Notes: generated by a model from the sequence alone, not told the origin. A DNA stretch of 64,000 bases from Cycas panzhihuaensis (GCA_023213395.1 CM041465.1:8742001-8806000); one strand, 5' to 3'; shown: positions 1 through 11,044, numbered from the stretch's first letter. Numbers and translations: made by a program.

Positions 1-199
1 TAAGGGAAAGAAGGTAATGCAGTTGCTTGAGACTACCTCACTATACACTTTAACCTAGTCTCAAGTGATCAAAGAGGCAAACAATGCCTCTTCATCCACA
101 TCTCACCTTGATCCTCTTCCAGAAGTCCCTGTACTCCCCAAGACCATTCCTGTATACCCTAATCGTGACGACTTTCGAAGGGCTCTTCCCTAACCCACT

Positions 200-800
200 G
201 TGAAGGGGAAGCCTTTCTTTATCGTTGATGGGCTTCATACTGTAGTTGTTGGAATGTCTATAATAGACATCTTAAGGAGCTACCCTAAACAACGCACACT
301 ACTCTCGGAGGCCTTAGGATTAGGTGACGCAACTATTCATGCCTTAGGTATCACCCCAAGTCATGAGCCCGTCATCTCCTTTGATCCTAAGGATATTCCC
401 CCTACTAGCGAAAAGGAATACCAATGGCATTTCCCTTTTACTATTACCATTAATACTCTAGATTGTATTTTATGAAGAACTATTATTGACAATGGTTCTT
501 CTATTAATGCCATGCCCTTGTGTGTTATGCAAGAGCTTAGCATATCAGCTTTAGAACTGATTCCATGGTGGTGCTAAGGCTATGATGGTAGTGAAAAGAC
601 ACCCTTGGGATCAGTGTTTATCATGCTTACTCTTGAGGACAAAACTGTCCTCACCGATATTGTAGTTCTTAACATTAACGTCGACTACAATCTTTTGTTG
701 GGATGCCCATGGCTCAATCAAATGAGGGTTATGTACTCGTCCCATTGGGGACAACTTAAATTCATCCATGATGGGCAAATGAAAGTTGTCTCCTGGGAGA
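200..800 (+). pseudogene. pol: Tat-1 pol: pre-protease and aspartic protease domain
   Basis: This is the retroviral-type aspartic protease that cuts the Gag-Pol polyprotein inside the particle. An open stretch from 200 to 475 resembles the segment that precedes protease in Tat elements (FDPKDIPP). It is followed after one stop by IIDNGSSINAMPL, where the active-site D-N-G form usual for this lineage replaces the D-S/T-G of other families. A further open frame from 605 contains the conserved NLLLGCPWLN (usual form LGRPWL). A stop at about 473 and a short break near 575 interrupt the frame. It continues into the protease-RT linker without a clear border. Confidence 0.8.
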
Positions 801-1620
801 TTCCTCCCACTAAACAACCATGTCAATGCCATCAAGTGGGTCATGGCCAAGTGAAAAGTGACAAAGGCCTTTCTACCTATGCCTTTGCTTGTTCTATTAA
901 CATCCCTCACTCATCTCTTTTAGAAGAAAACCCTTCATCCTCTTCTTCCAACCTCATGCGTTTCGCCCTTATTGGTGTCAGAGGTTATAAGTACCTAGCC
1001 ATACTTAGTGATGATAAGTCCGATGGCGAGAATGAGGACCTCCCTCACCTCATCTCCCTTCTAAGCATGAGTAGGAGGCACCTCCGTTGTTCTAGATCCT
1101 ACTTTGAAACCTCTACATTTGGAGAGACTAGTTTTTCTCTTGTATCTTATGTCATCGCCCCTATTGATTAGGTGCTCCTTGAGTCTTCCCCTTCATTGTT
1201 GCACATAGGTAATGAGGTTGGGGAGCCTCCTATTATCCCTTACAGGGGACCTCTCCCTAACTCTTCTAGGGAGTCCTTCGGGTATGTCAAGCAGCATGAT
1301 GACCACCATGGTCTCGCTGCCTTTACTTCCCTTCACCCTTCGTCTTCTCGAAGTATGGTCATCCATAGGGTGGACTACTTTGAGAATGATGAAGCCCTGC
1401 TCGAGCACTTAGCAGGATCTATGCCCAACCTTCCTTCTGGTCACCATAGGCTTGGCTATCAGAAGGTCTTAGCTATTGGGTCTTCTCTTGCTAACCCAAT
1501 TTTATCCCTTGTTCCATCCCTTCCTGTTGACCAAGCCCCCCTCCACTTTGAGAAGGAGAATGCCATGTGTATGGGGGAAACCCAAGACATAGTCCTTGCC
1601 CCAAGCAAAGTCATTAAGGT
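801..1620 (+). pseudogene. pol: Tat-1 pol: protease-RT linker
   Basis: The frame stays largely open here (605-1171, then 1172-1825 after a single stop), but the protein has no domain I recognise. It is rich in Ser, Leu and Pro, as is common for the poorly conserved stretch between protease and RT in Tat elements. The small openings seen in other frames are shadows. It leads directly into the sequence that begins the RT (KEYTLLFQEFRDVFAWDY, from about 1648). Confidence 0.6.
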
Positions 1621-2520
1621 AGGAGTGGAATGCTCTCCTAATGATGCAAAGGAGTATACTCTTCTATTCCAGGAGTTTCGTGATGTTTTTGCATGGGACT
1701 ATTTTGATATGAAAGGAATCGATCCTTCAATCATTACCCATAACCTTATCATTATTCCTGGCACTCGTTTGTGCATCAGAAGCAATGCCTACTTCACCCT
1801 AAGCTCTCAGTTGCTATTAAAATAGAAGTTGAGAAACTCCCAAACGTAGGATTGATCACTTCCATTGACTATCCTAAGTGGGTATCTAACATTATCCCCA
1901 TTGCTAAAAAGAACAAGATAATCCATATATGCATTGATTTCTATAATATCAACAATGCATGTCCTAAGGACAATTTCCTACTTCCCTTTATTGATTAAAT
2001 TATCAACCAAACTGCTAGTTTCAAAGTCATATCCTTAATGGACGGCTTCTCCAGCTATAACCAAATTCAAATCTCTCCTGAAGATCGTCATAAGATGACC
2101 TTCACCACTCTGTGGGGTACTTTTGCATATAACACGATGCCTTTTGGACTTAAGAATGTAAGCGCCACTTATCAAAGGGTGATGGAATTCATTTTTCATG
2201 ATCTTATCAACAAATCCTTGGAGGTCTTCATTGATGACATGATAGCTCTCTCACGTGTTAGAGCCCATCACCCTTCTGATTTGTGGGTCATCTTCATACG
2301 ATGCCACAAATACCATATAAGCCTCAACCCTCTAAAATGTGTATCTGTCACTGGCAATCTCCTTAATTTCCTTATGTCAAAAGAAGGGATCCAAATTGAC
2401 CTTGATAAAGTCAAGGCTATCCTTGACACGCCACCTCCTAAAACCCAATGATAGATTAAGTCATTTTTAGGTAGGCTCGGTTTCCTCAAGCATTTTTTGG
2501 CAAACTTCACCATAAATTTG
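1621..2520 (+). pseudogene. pol: Tat-1 pol: reverse transcriptase
   Basis: Ty3/gypsy reverse transcriptase, which copies element RNA into cDNA. Landmarks in order: FRDVFAWDYFDMKGIDP at the N-terminus (about 1676), a frameshift near 1770-1780, WVSNIIPIAKKNKIIHICIDF (RT motif for template grip), NNACPKDNFLLP, MDGFSSYNQI from 2038, TMPFGLKNVSATYQRVM, and the catalytic box FIDDM near 2230 (usual Y/FVDDM), so both catalytic Asp codons survive. The thumb region (LNPLKC, then SFLGRLGFLKHFL) ends near 2510. Stops at about 1996 and 2449 and the frameshift disable it. The matching part of Tat-2 has FMDDM. Confidence 0.92.
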
Positions 2521-3006
2521 AAACTACTCACTAACCTATTAAAGAAGGGAGCCCCATTTTTTTGGTCTTCTAAGGCCCAACAAGCCTTTGAAGAACTTAA
2601 GGAAGCCCTCACTTCTGCCCTGACATTAGTGCCCCCTCTCTTTGATTGGCTATTTATCCTGTATACCTCAACAACTGATGAATCTCTGGGTACCATGTTA
2701 GCCCAGGAGGATAATTTAGGAGCTAAGAGGGCTATTTACTTCATCAGTCATACCCTCATGGCTGTTGAACTCAACTACTCCCCTACAGAGAAGGAATTCC
2801 TCTCCTTGGTGCATGCAACTAAGAAGTTCAGGCACTACTTGCTTGGGAATACTACTCGGGTCATCATTCAATCTGATCCCATATGCTATTTACTCACCCA
2901 ACCTAACCTGATAGGTAGGAATGGAAAGTGGGCCATCCTCCTTCAGGAGTCTGACCTCCAAATCATTAACAGGAAGTCAAAGAAGGGGACGGTAGTGGCT
3001 AAATAG
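2521..3006 (+). pseudogene. pol: Tat-1 pol: primary RNase H
   Basis: The ordinary Ty3/gypsy RNase H fused behind RT, which removes RNA from the RNA:DNA hybrid. The frame is open from 2497 to 3006. Visible landmarks are KGAPFFWSSKAQQAFEELK (connection), TSTTDESLGTMLAQ (first catalytic region, its leading residues altered), [21 protein letters not shown] (catalytic Glu region), FRHYLLGNTTRVIIQSD (catalytic Asp) and LTQPNLIGRNGKWAILLQE. No second RNase H follows directly: the next recognisable sequence is the short tether into integrase. The archaeal-type RNase H of this element is at 8229-8660. Confidence 0.9.
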
Positions 3007-4365
3007 CTCACTCACACTCCTATCCTGAACCCTTTGGATGTTCTTATTAATGACTCTCTCCCTGATGAGCCCATCCTGGCTATTCAGGACTCCCCTCCTC
3101 ATCTGCTTACTGATAGTAAGTGGTATGGGGACATTGTGCAATACCTTGCTCAGCAACAATATTACCCTAACACTAGTGGTAAAGTTAGGTCTCGTATTAG
3201 GGCTACTGCCAGGTAGTACTTCCTTATGGGTGAGGTATTATACAAGAGGTCCTTTGATGGGATCCTTCTTCACTGTGTCACCCCCAATGAAGCAAACTAG
3301 ATACTTTATGAATGCCACAATGGCATTTGCAGGGGCCACTTTGGGTGCCAATCCATGGCCTAAAGGATCCTCCATATGGGGTACTATTGGTTGTCCCTCT
3401 TTAAGGATTCCCATGCTTACGCCCTGAGATGTCATCGATGCCAAGAGTATGCCAACATCACCCACTTATCTTCCGAGGCTCTCCAACACATTATATCTCC
3501 ATGGCCATTCTCCCAATGGGGGTTGGACCTCATCGAAGCCATATCCCCATCTTCGTCGTCGCGACACAAGTTCATCTTAATTGCCACAAAGTACTTTACT
3601 AAATAGGCGGAAGCCATTCCTTTGACTAATACTCTTAGTAAGACGGTAGCCACCTTTGTCTACTAGCATATTATCTGTCACTTTGGGGTTCCTGATGTCC
3701 TGATCATGGATAATGGAACTCCTTTTTGTAATAAAGAGATGGATGAGCTTTGCAAGATATTCAACATTTCTCATAAAACTTCCTCTCCTTACTACCCCCA
3801 GGCTAATGGCCAACTCGAATCGTTCAACAAAACTCTTATAAATATCTTGAAGAAAACCATAGCCTAATCTCAAAGAGATTGGCATCTCCAGCTCCCTTCC
3901 ACTTTATGGGTATATTGCACATCTATCCATATGGCTATGGGAATGACTCCTTTCTCCCTAGTCTATGGGACAAAGGCGATTCTCCCATTGGAAGTGGAGA
4001 TTCCTTCTCTATGGGTCTCTCTCTAAGGTCTTGTCGATGAGGCGTCTATCTACCAGGCCTGCCTCTTAGACCTCAAGGCCTTGGATGAGAAGTGCTTGGC
4101 TGCCCACCAGGCCAACCTTACCTCTAAAGCTAGGGCATGAAGGACCTACGATAAACACCTTCATTCCCACCCTTTACATCCTAGGGACCACGTCCTCAAA
4201 CTAGAATATCTCCACGATCGCCTAACCAAATTTATACCCAAATGGGTTGGCCCTTTTGTTGTTCTTGAGAGCCTTAAGAATGGTGCTTATAGGATCACCA
4301 CCCTAGAGGGCCTCAAATTTGAGAAGGTTGTTAATGGGAAATTCCTGAAAAAAAATTATGTATGA
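3007..4365 (+). pseudogene. pol: Tat-1 pol: tether, integrase and GPY/F-like tail
   Basis: Integrase inserts the cDNA into the host chromosome. After a tether (LPDEPILAIQDSPPHLL, 3059 on) come the zinc-binding region (ECHNGICRGHFG ... ALRCHRCQ, 3310-3440) and the catalytic core. All three catalytic residues are still encoded: first Asp in WGLDLIEAI (about 3522), second in VLIMDNGTPF (about 3705), Glu in ANGQLESFNKTL (about 3817). The C-terminal GPY/F-like segment reads PKWVGPFVVLESLKNGAY (about 4240). In-frame stops near 3604, 3664, 3865, 4024 and 4138 show it is inactive. It ends about 530 bases before the 3' end of the antisense gene. Confidence 0.92.
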
Positions 4366-7142
4366 CTATATCACTTTTCTCTTTGCACTCTGAAATGAGC
4401 CTAAACTACCGCCCTAGGCACGTCTCCATTCCCCTATTCCTAGGTGGAATGGTGACTTAGGGTGGACTTCTTATTCTTTTGGGTTCCTCCTGCGAAACCC
4501 CTTATGTATTGTCCTTGTCGCTCCTGGGCTTGGGTACATTCCCCCAACTAGGATGCTGTGTGGGAGTATCATCACTCCCTTCCCACTAGCGCTTCCTTTA
4601 CATATCTTGCTATGCTCCTATATGGACATGTATGCCGCCCTACCTCCTAGCCTTACATATATATATCGCTGCAGCTCATGGTGATCATGTGTGTGCCTAT
4701 TAAGAATATGGCCTTACACGAAAGGAAGTGTGTGTAGCTCAAACAATCCTCTATCATAAACTATATGATAATAATAATTTAAAAAAAACCAACATAACAT
4801 ATAGCTCCTCGTGCATGTGTGCACCCTCATACATATGCATACATATACATAAAAGTAAATATAATATCATCCATCATCATGTATCATCACACACATTAAC
4901 ATATATCAAATAGGGTGTTAATGGCCCCGTCTATATATATATAATCGTCATGTGTCATACCATACAAAAGGTATGGTACATCATCCATGGGAAGTCAGAA
5001 TCCTTATAAGGAGGAGTGCAATCATGTGGTAACATATGCTAACTCTTAGAGGTTTGGTGCCTTCCCATGTCAAATCAAAACCATTGTACCCTACTCACTA
5101 GTGTTGCCTTACTCCTGGGGTATCATCTCCTGGTCTATGTAATCCCTCTCTTGGGGACCACATGCCTCTGAGGCTCCTCATGCGCCTCTGGGAGCTCCCT
5201 GCCTCGTTCCCCTCATCCTAAGGCCTCCTCATGGTTATCGCCTTCATGTGGGTATATGTCTTACTCCTTAATGACCTCGATGCCATTTAACCTACCAGTT
5301 GATCGTATCATACCTAGATATGATCCCTCTTGCCCTCCACTCCTTGGAGCTACTCCTCCATCACTACTATCTTGATGTGACTCTCTACATCATCACCTAC
5401 TCCTCCCTAAGCCTCTAGAGCCTAGACCTAGCCTCGTAGAGCATCTCTCTCTACTCTGGGAATATCCAGATCTCCTTGTAGTCATCCCACTCACACCTAA
5501 TGCTCCTGGGACTCTGCCACCTACACATCTTTAGCCCTGACTAAAGGGGTAAATACCGTCGTGTGTTCCCCTACCGACCATGGCTCCTCTCCTACCTTGA
5601 TGGGAGGTTATCCCTCCGTGTAGACCCCGGGAAACATCTCCTGGACTACCGCCTCAACCAACCTCCTGATGTCCACCACTCATGTAAATACAACATGCCA
5701 CGTGTCAATATATACATCCATAAGTATACTAAATAAATCAAATAAAGCACAACAACTAAACATCTAGTGATTGAAAGACAATGGGTAGAGGTAGTATCTC
5801 ACCTGTTGGAACTACCAGCTCCCTAACTCAGATGATCACCTTCTCCTCAGGTCCTCCACCCACTATTGGTACCTCCTTCTCCTCAGGTACCACCTCTCTA
5901 ACTGCCTGGCCTACCGGGGCACCTCCACCCTCCTTTACTAGTGCTGCTACTGCCCGAAATCTCCCTACTATCCTTAGCTTCTAGGCTGGTATCCAGGAAG
6001 CTCCACCTCTCCCTGTAGTCCTTGATGGACCCGCCTCTACACCTACAACTCCTGACGGCCATGCCTCTCCTCCAATGGTCCCTGATAGACTTGCCACTCC
6101 ACTTGCTACTATGGGCTGGCCCCATCACCTCCATCGACATCGTCTCCCTTGCTAAGGGTACCTCCTACTCCTCCTACCTCATCATCACTATCCCACCTCA
6201 TCCCTCTATACGGATTTGATGTGTAGTCTACCATGGTGAGGAGGTCTAGTGATGTAGCCTCCATTGAACGTATGATATGTGCTTGGTCCTTGATTCCCTT
6301 GAATTGAGTCTACCACCTATGGACCATGTGAGCCCATGCTGAAATCAGGCGGGGCCCTCCTGGTGGTGCCACTGTATCAAAGTTATCAAAGAACCAACAT
6401 TGTAGCAGTGTGTTATAGGATAGTCCTCCTCTCCTGGCTACCCTGATAGCATCTAACTAGGCAACCAAGTTTTCCACTATCAATGTGGCCCAGTCTAATC
6501 TATCCTCAGCCTCGCATCTCCTCACCGTATGTCCCTATAATTCTATTTCTAGGATATCTGGAATAGAATGCACAATATAATCAATTTCCTCACATGACGA
6601 ATCTTAGACATGATCATACTCTAAATTGGTATGCCTCTCCTCTCCCACTGGTCCTCACCTGTGAAATAGGTCGCTGCCTCCTTGTGTGTAGCATCATTAC
6701 TAGGCAATGTACCTAACGATGTTGGTGCTCCCATCACTAGTACTCCCACGATCCTTCTAATATCTCCTAGCGTGACTATGACATCTTCCACTTGGGGGAG
6801 ATGGTATATGTGCCTTTGTCAATCCTAGTGGGAGACAATGTCCACTAGAAGGCACTGGTCAGATGCGTACTATGGTGTCTAGATGGCCTTCAATAGGCCA
6901 CATCTCCCTAATACTTATCAGTCTCTATAAGTCATCATCTCAATGAAACTGAGCATAGCCACTCCTATATTCTCGCGGTTGTCCACTATAATAACTGCCT
7001 ACAAAATACCCAAAACATAGTTAGAACACATCTAAACCTACTTACCTACCTTCATGACTGTCTCTTACTCCTCCTAGATTAAGATTCAGTTGTCCTTTAG
7101 GCCATCTTTTATTTTTTTCAATTAGTATACCTTCACACCGCA

Positions 7143-7170
7143 CTAAACTCTATGGTACCACAAAGTTTAG
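7143..7170. repeat. KpnI-centred palindrome in intron 1 of antisense gene (Tat-1)
   Basis: CTAAACT and AGTTTAG arms flank a central GGTACC. The equivalent site in Tat-2 is 58960-58989. A near-identical palindrome sits in the LTR upstream of its TATA box (9719-9749 here, 55718-55751 in Tat-2). Confidence 0.75.
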
Positions 7171-7210
7171 CATGGGGCCCATTGAGATTTTATCCCTGTC
7201 TCAGTGGCCT

Positions 7211-7246
7211 CATGGCAAAGATTACGCAACTGTGATCTTTGCCATG
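7211..7246. repeat. 36-bp palindrome with 12-bp perfect arms (Tat-1)
   Basis: CATGGCAAAGAT and ATCTTTGCCATG arms around a 12-base centre. The same site in Tat-2 is 58885-58920, also 36 bases with slightly decayed arms. Both lie inside intron 1 of the antisense gene. Confidence 0.75.
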
Positions 7247-7679
7247 GTGTTGACGTTACCCCCTCAAAATAGGGGGTGTCCTGCCCCCCCAAAAAAAAAA
7301 ATTACCTAGGTGGGCCATGCTCAGGCCCACTGAGACCAAGGCTTCCTAATGCCTTGGTCCCCCCTCTCGTTGGGTCCAATTCAGACTCTAGGAGGTCATT
7401 ATTTGCCCTTAAGGGGCCCAAAACTACATAAAAAACTATTAAAAAATAATGAAACTCTAGTGATAAAATCAGTTTCGGTACAAGTGATCCACTCACCAGA
7501 TCTAGCCTTGCTACTACCATCTCATCTCCTGGGTCTCACAAGTTGTCTCTGTGTCCCGATCCAATGGTCGAATCTCTCTTCGTGTGCCTCCGAAGTTGGG
7601 TGGCACTCCACTGTGTAAGGAGAAGGGCTCTGATTTGTTCGTAAGCTTGTGAAAATTAATTCCATTTTTGTCGAGTTTT

Positions 7680-7690
7680 CCTTATATAGG
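7680..7690 (-). promoter_or_regulatory. TATA box of antisense gene (Tat-1)
   Basis: Minus-strand CCTATATAAGG, about 160 bases before the ATG. Tat-2 has the same box and flank (GCCTATATAAGGAAAACT) at 58439-58456, which supports a real Pol II promoter pointing against the element. Confidence 0.7.
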
Positions 7691-8228
7691 CGAGGGCCTC
7701 GATGGGCACTTCTCATATTTCTCTCACCATGATAACCCTCGATACCATCTCCCTTCCTTAATCACCTTTGCCTTTTAGGCATGTCTCCTATTTTACCTCT
7801 GTGGCTGTCTTTTTCCTTGGACCTATCAAGTGCATTTATGGCATCCCTTCCTTGGTTGTATGAGGCCCTTTCTACCTTATTTTATGCAATGCCTCTATAT
7901 ATACTTGAGTTTATACTCGTTTGACTCATTTCACCATCCTAGATCCATTTTTGTTGCCCATTCACACCTATGGGACTTCGAAAGGAAGCATCCCCTTTGT
8001 TTGGGACCACATTTCACCTCCTTAAGTAACCTTTAGCACCCCTAGAGGGGCCTTTTCACCATCATTTCTTTCTTGTCCATCGGATAGCCCTCTTCACCTT
8101 CAGGTAGCCTTATTTTTTGGTCTTCCTACCTTTTATGACCTTTATCAACAACCATTTAAGCCTTTTATGACAGTTTCCTACTATTAAGTCCTCTTCACTC
8201 ATCGATCCTGTCGACATTTTCCTTTCTA
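7691..8228. other. Tat-1 spacer between antisense promoter and extra RNase H
   Basis: No coding domain seen. It is pyrimidine-rich on the + strand and is similar to 57885-58438 of Tat-2, so it belongs to the element. It would hold upstream regulatory sequence for the antisense gene. Confidence 0.5.
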
Positions 8229-8660
8229 TTGAGACTTCATTATTTTTCCATGCCCTTACTCATTTTCACCGATGGTAGAAGTTGTGGTAACCCTGGCCCC
8301 TCCGCCACCCCATGGATTCTTTGTGACCCTTCTAGATATGACTTTATACATTTTGGGATCTTCCTTCATGAAGCCACCAATAATGAATCTAAGTACACAA
8401 CTGTTATTGAGGCCCTTACTGATGTACTCTACTTATACCATGGACCCATCGTCCTCCTTTGTGACTCTCAAATTATGGTGTTCCATCTCACCCAGGTCTA
8501 CCAAGTGCGGTACCCACGCTTGAGAGCCCTTACCTTGACCACCTGATCCCTATTAGCTTGTTTTTCGTCTATTGACATCTGACGCATCCCTTGAACTCTC
8601 AATGACGAGGTAGACAGCTTGGTTCATCTCATCCTTGAGCATCACCTACCACTCCTTAGT
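8229..8660 (+). pseudogene. Tat-1 additional archaeal-type RNase H (aRNH)
   Basis: A second RNase H of the archaeal/RVT_3 type, a hallmark of Tat elements. Visible motifs: IFTDGRSCGNPGPSA (first catalytic Asp and the GNPG loop), ATNNESKY (catalytic Glu), LLCDSQIMVFHLTQVYQV (second Asp), and, after a stop near 8546, LNDEVDSLVHLILEH, which corresponds to the N..AD..A box with the last catalytic Asp. All catalytic positions are present but a stop splits the domain. Its position is unusual: well downstream of integrase and just before the LTR, with the antisense gene between. How it would be expressed is unclear: fused to Pol by splicing or from a separate message. Confidence 0.85.
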
Positions 8661-9163
8661 GACCCACCTTGAGAGACTTGTCCGGCTGCCCATATGCTCG
8701 AGCCTTGGGTCATCTTATACTTCATATTGTGATCCATTCGCACCTCTAAAATCCAGCTGCTAATGAGGTTAAATTATAGTGACCACCAGGTTTGTTCTCT
8801 TCACTTTACTCTGGGTATCTTAGCACATAACTCTCACTATATTCGACTTGTGTCTATACATAGCTCCTTATTCATGACATCTGTCAAGTCTTATCTGTGG
8901 CCTTCACCACCCATTTATCCTATTCTTACAATAGGGGGCATCCTCCTCATCTACTCCCATTACCTGTTGTCTATACAATGACACATAGGTAGCCCCTATA
9001 TTGTTTCATACTTGCCTCTACACCTACGTGTTCCACCATGACACTTGTTGTCGCCCTTGGCTTGCACCATTATTATGATTATTTATATACATATGTGCTA
9101 CTAACATTGTGTTTCCAACATTTATCATCGTATTATGCTTCCAAGCTGCGAGGCTTTACTACC
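8661..9163. other. Tat-1 3' untranslated stretch
   Basis: No domain recognised. Similar sequence lies at 56316-56840 of Tat-2, so it is part of the element between the extra RNase H and the polypurine tract. Confidence 0.5.
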
Positions 9164-9173
9164 AAGGGGGAAA
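9164..9173 (+). promoter_or_regulatory. Polypurine tract of Tat-1
   Basis: AAGGGGGAAA directly before the LTR start TGTTTC. Plus-strand primer site for reverse transcription. Tat-2 has AAGGGGGCAG in the same place. Confidence 0.88.
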
Positions 9174-9718
9174 TGTTTCTCGGTTCTTGGGAATGGGTTC
9201 TTGGCAAGTCGACTCAGATAAGTGTAGGTATACTTCTATCCTCGGTCTTTATGACTTCTCTAGAAAGGTAAATCAAAGTGTCCTTGCATTGCATAGCTGA
9301 CTGATATATTTGAGTGATCATCTTACACCTGTTGCTTGATCATACTACTTGTTACTCTTTCAGCCTATGACGATCAGTGGGACATGCATCCCCATGGCAC
9401 CCCATAACCCTCCTATGCACCTCTTTGTTGTCCTAAGAACCACTCAACCTATATGATCCATTATACCCCTTGCCATATCACAGCCCTTAGCACCCCACTA
9501 AGTATGATTGGTTGACCTTTATGCCAGTTATTGATTTCCTAGGAGCCCTATTACTTCGGTACCCTATTTAGTTTAGGTTATCTTCTTTATTTGACTATCC
9601 CTAGCCATCTAGATAGAGGCTTAGCCCCTCCTAGGTCGGGGGTACCCTCTTTTAAGGCTCCCAGGCATGCCCTTTTTCCCTATTTTGGTCTCTATCACTA
9701 CACTGTGGAAAATGTTGT

Positions 9719-9749
9719 GGTAAACTTCATGGTACCACAAAGTTTTCTG
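9719..9749. repeat. Palindrome upstream of Tat-1 LTR promoter
   Basis: GTAAACTTCAT, GGTACC, then ACAAAGTTTTC. It lies about 135 bases before the TATA box and resembles the palindrome inside the antisense gene's first intron (7143-7170). Confidence 0.7.
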
Positions 9750-9882
9750 TGGGGCAATTATCACTTGATATTTTTTAAAATCCATCGTGGAAATTTCCAT
9801 TTTTTTTGTGAAATTGCCATGTGGCTTCAACACCTCTCAAGCCCTACCTCAACCCTAATCGTCCATTCAACCTAGGGTTAGG

Positions 9883-9889
9883 TATAAAG
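9883..9889 (+). promoter_or_regulatory. TATA box of Tat-1 LTR
   Basis: TATAAAG in the context GGTTAGGTATAAAGCCC. Tat-2 has GGTTAGGTATAAAACCC at the same point, followed in both by a CT-rich start region. Confidence 0.8.
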
Positions 9890-10146
9890 CCCAAAACAAT
9901 CTCATTTTCCACCTTCTCTTCTCTCTTCTCTCTCTTCCATAGGCATTTTCTATAGGGATGCCCTGCAACGCTTGAGTTCCATGTGCTTTAGCCTAAGATC
10001 TACCCATTATAGCTCTGATCTGCAATAGTAAGATCACCAAAAAATGTCTCCAAGCAAGGATTCATGCCCAAGTTTGGCCTCCATGCTCTTCCTACAACTT
10101 TCAGCAAGTTTGTTTCTAGATTACAACATCCTCCTAAGGACCCCCT

Positions 10147-10307
10147 GTAAGCATATTAGATCTACTATTTCCTATTATTTTCAGGGCTAGACCTACCTCC
10201 TACATAGCCTACTAGGTATTATTTCATTATTGTTCCATGTCTTTCCTTTAGATTATCTTGTAAAAAATTAGGTCTTTGAGCATATCCCTCTTTTCTTTAT
10301 TTTTTAG
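10147..10307 (+). other. Candidate intron in the Tat-1 LTR leader
   Basis: Donor CCCCCTGTAAGC and acceptor CTTTATTTTTTAG, about 260 bases after the TATA box. Tat-2 keeps both sites (ACCTGTAAGC; TTTTATTTTACAG) with a similar length (154 against 161 bases). The two flanks are similar and continue into a small reading frame that begins ATGGG. Prediction from sequence only. Confidence 0.45.
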
Positions 10308-10948
10308 TGTATATAAGAGGTATTCCTCCATTTCTTGTCTTCCTGCCCTCTTCATCTCCCTACCCTCTCCTAGTTTTTCCAAGGAAGCTATGGGAGAGAA
10401 CCCATAAAGAGTGAGAGAAAGGATCCAAGGTGGGTTCCCATACCTACTAGGCCTGCTCCTCAAGGGCAACCCCCTTCTCCTCTTTCCTCTCTTCCACTTA
10501 TGCCTCTCTTGTGTCACTAAGGAGTCTCTGGGAATTGGCTTGCACTGGATATCAGTGTATGAAGCCCTTGTTGCATTGTTTCCAAGTCTGCACGCCTCTC
10601 TTGGGTAGCTCTTCCAGCCCCAAATGGTGTCCCTTATCCATCTTGGGTCTTGGCTTAGCCAACGTTGCAATTTGTTGCACGTAGCACACTTACAACATAG
10701 ATAACATTTGCAAACCTCATGATGTTTATTCCCCTCACTATCTACTACTAATAGACTATCCTAATCTGTTGTTTCCTCTGTCTAAGGGTATCGTGGAGGT
10801 GCACTTGTTGGAGGGTTATCCATTCTAAGGATAACCTCCCTTTTACCTTATCTTGTGTTATTAGTTTTCCTGGGAGATGTAGAGTTATTTGTTAGTGGAA
10901 GATTACTTAACTTGAAACACTCTAACTTATAATATTTCAACATTTTAC

Positions 10949-10951
<3 letters not shown>

Positions 10952-11042
<91 letters not shown>
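10952..11042. repeat. (TA)n microsatellite in Tat-1 LTR
   Basis: About 45 uninterrupted TA units. Tat-2 has a CA/TG repeat at exactly the corresponding place (54467-54501). Confidence 0.97.

Positions 11043-11044
<2 letters not shown>

Larger units (their letters stand above)
4896..7520 (-). pseudogene. Antisense spliced gene with plant-mobile-domain motif (Tat-1 copy)
   Basis: Runs against the retrotransposon between integrase and the extra RNase H. It is the partner of 58609-61239 in Tat-2. ATG at 7520-7518 is followed at once by a GT donor; the acceptor (TATTTTGTAG) lies at 6999, so intron 1 is 519 bases. Exon 2 starts GCAGTTATTATAGTGGAC, in frame with the ATG. Around 6740-6830 it encodes YHLPQVEDVIVTLGD, matching the FHLP..G..TITLEDV signature of the plant mobile domain (MAIN/MAIL-like, aminotransferase-like family). 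A Gly/Pro-rich repeat follows (about 5890-6120), then a conserved donor (AACAG before GTGAGAT, about 5806), then exon 3 ending at a TAA at 4898-4896. Several in-frame stops break this copy. The host role of the family is linked to silencing; its role here is inference. Confidence 0.72.

Noticed and set aside
10248-10670. 140-codon minus-strand frame in the Tat-1 LTR
   Set aside because: The corresponding Tat-2 region has no such frame; it is a chance opening in pyrimidine-rich LTR sequence.
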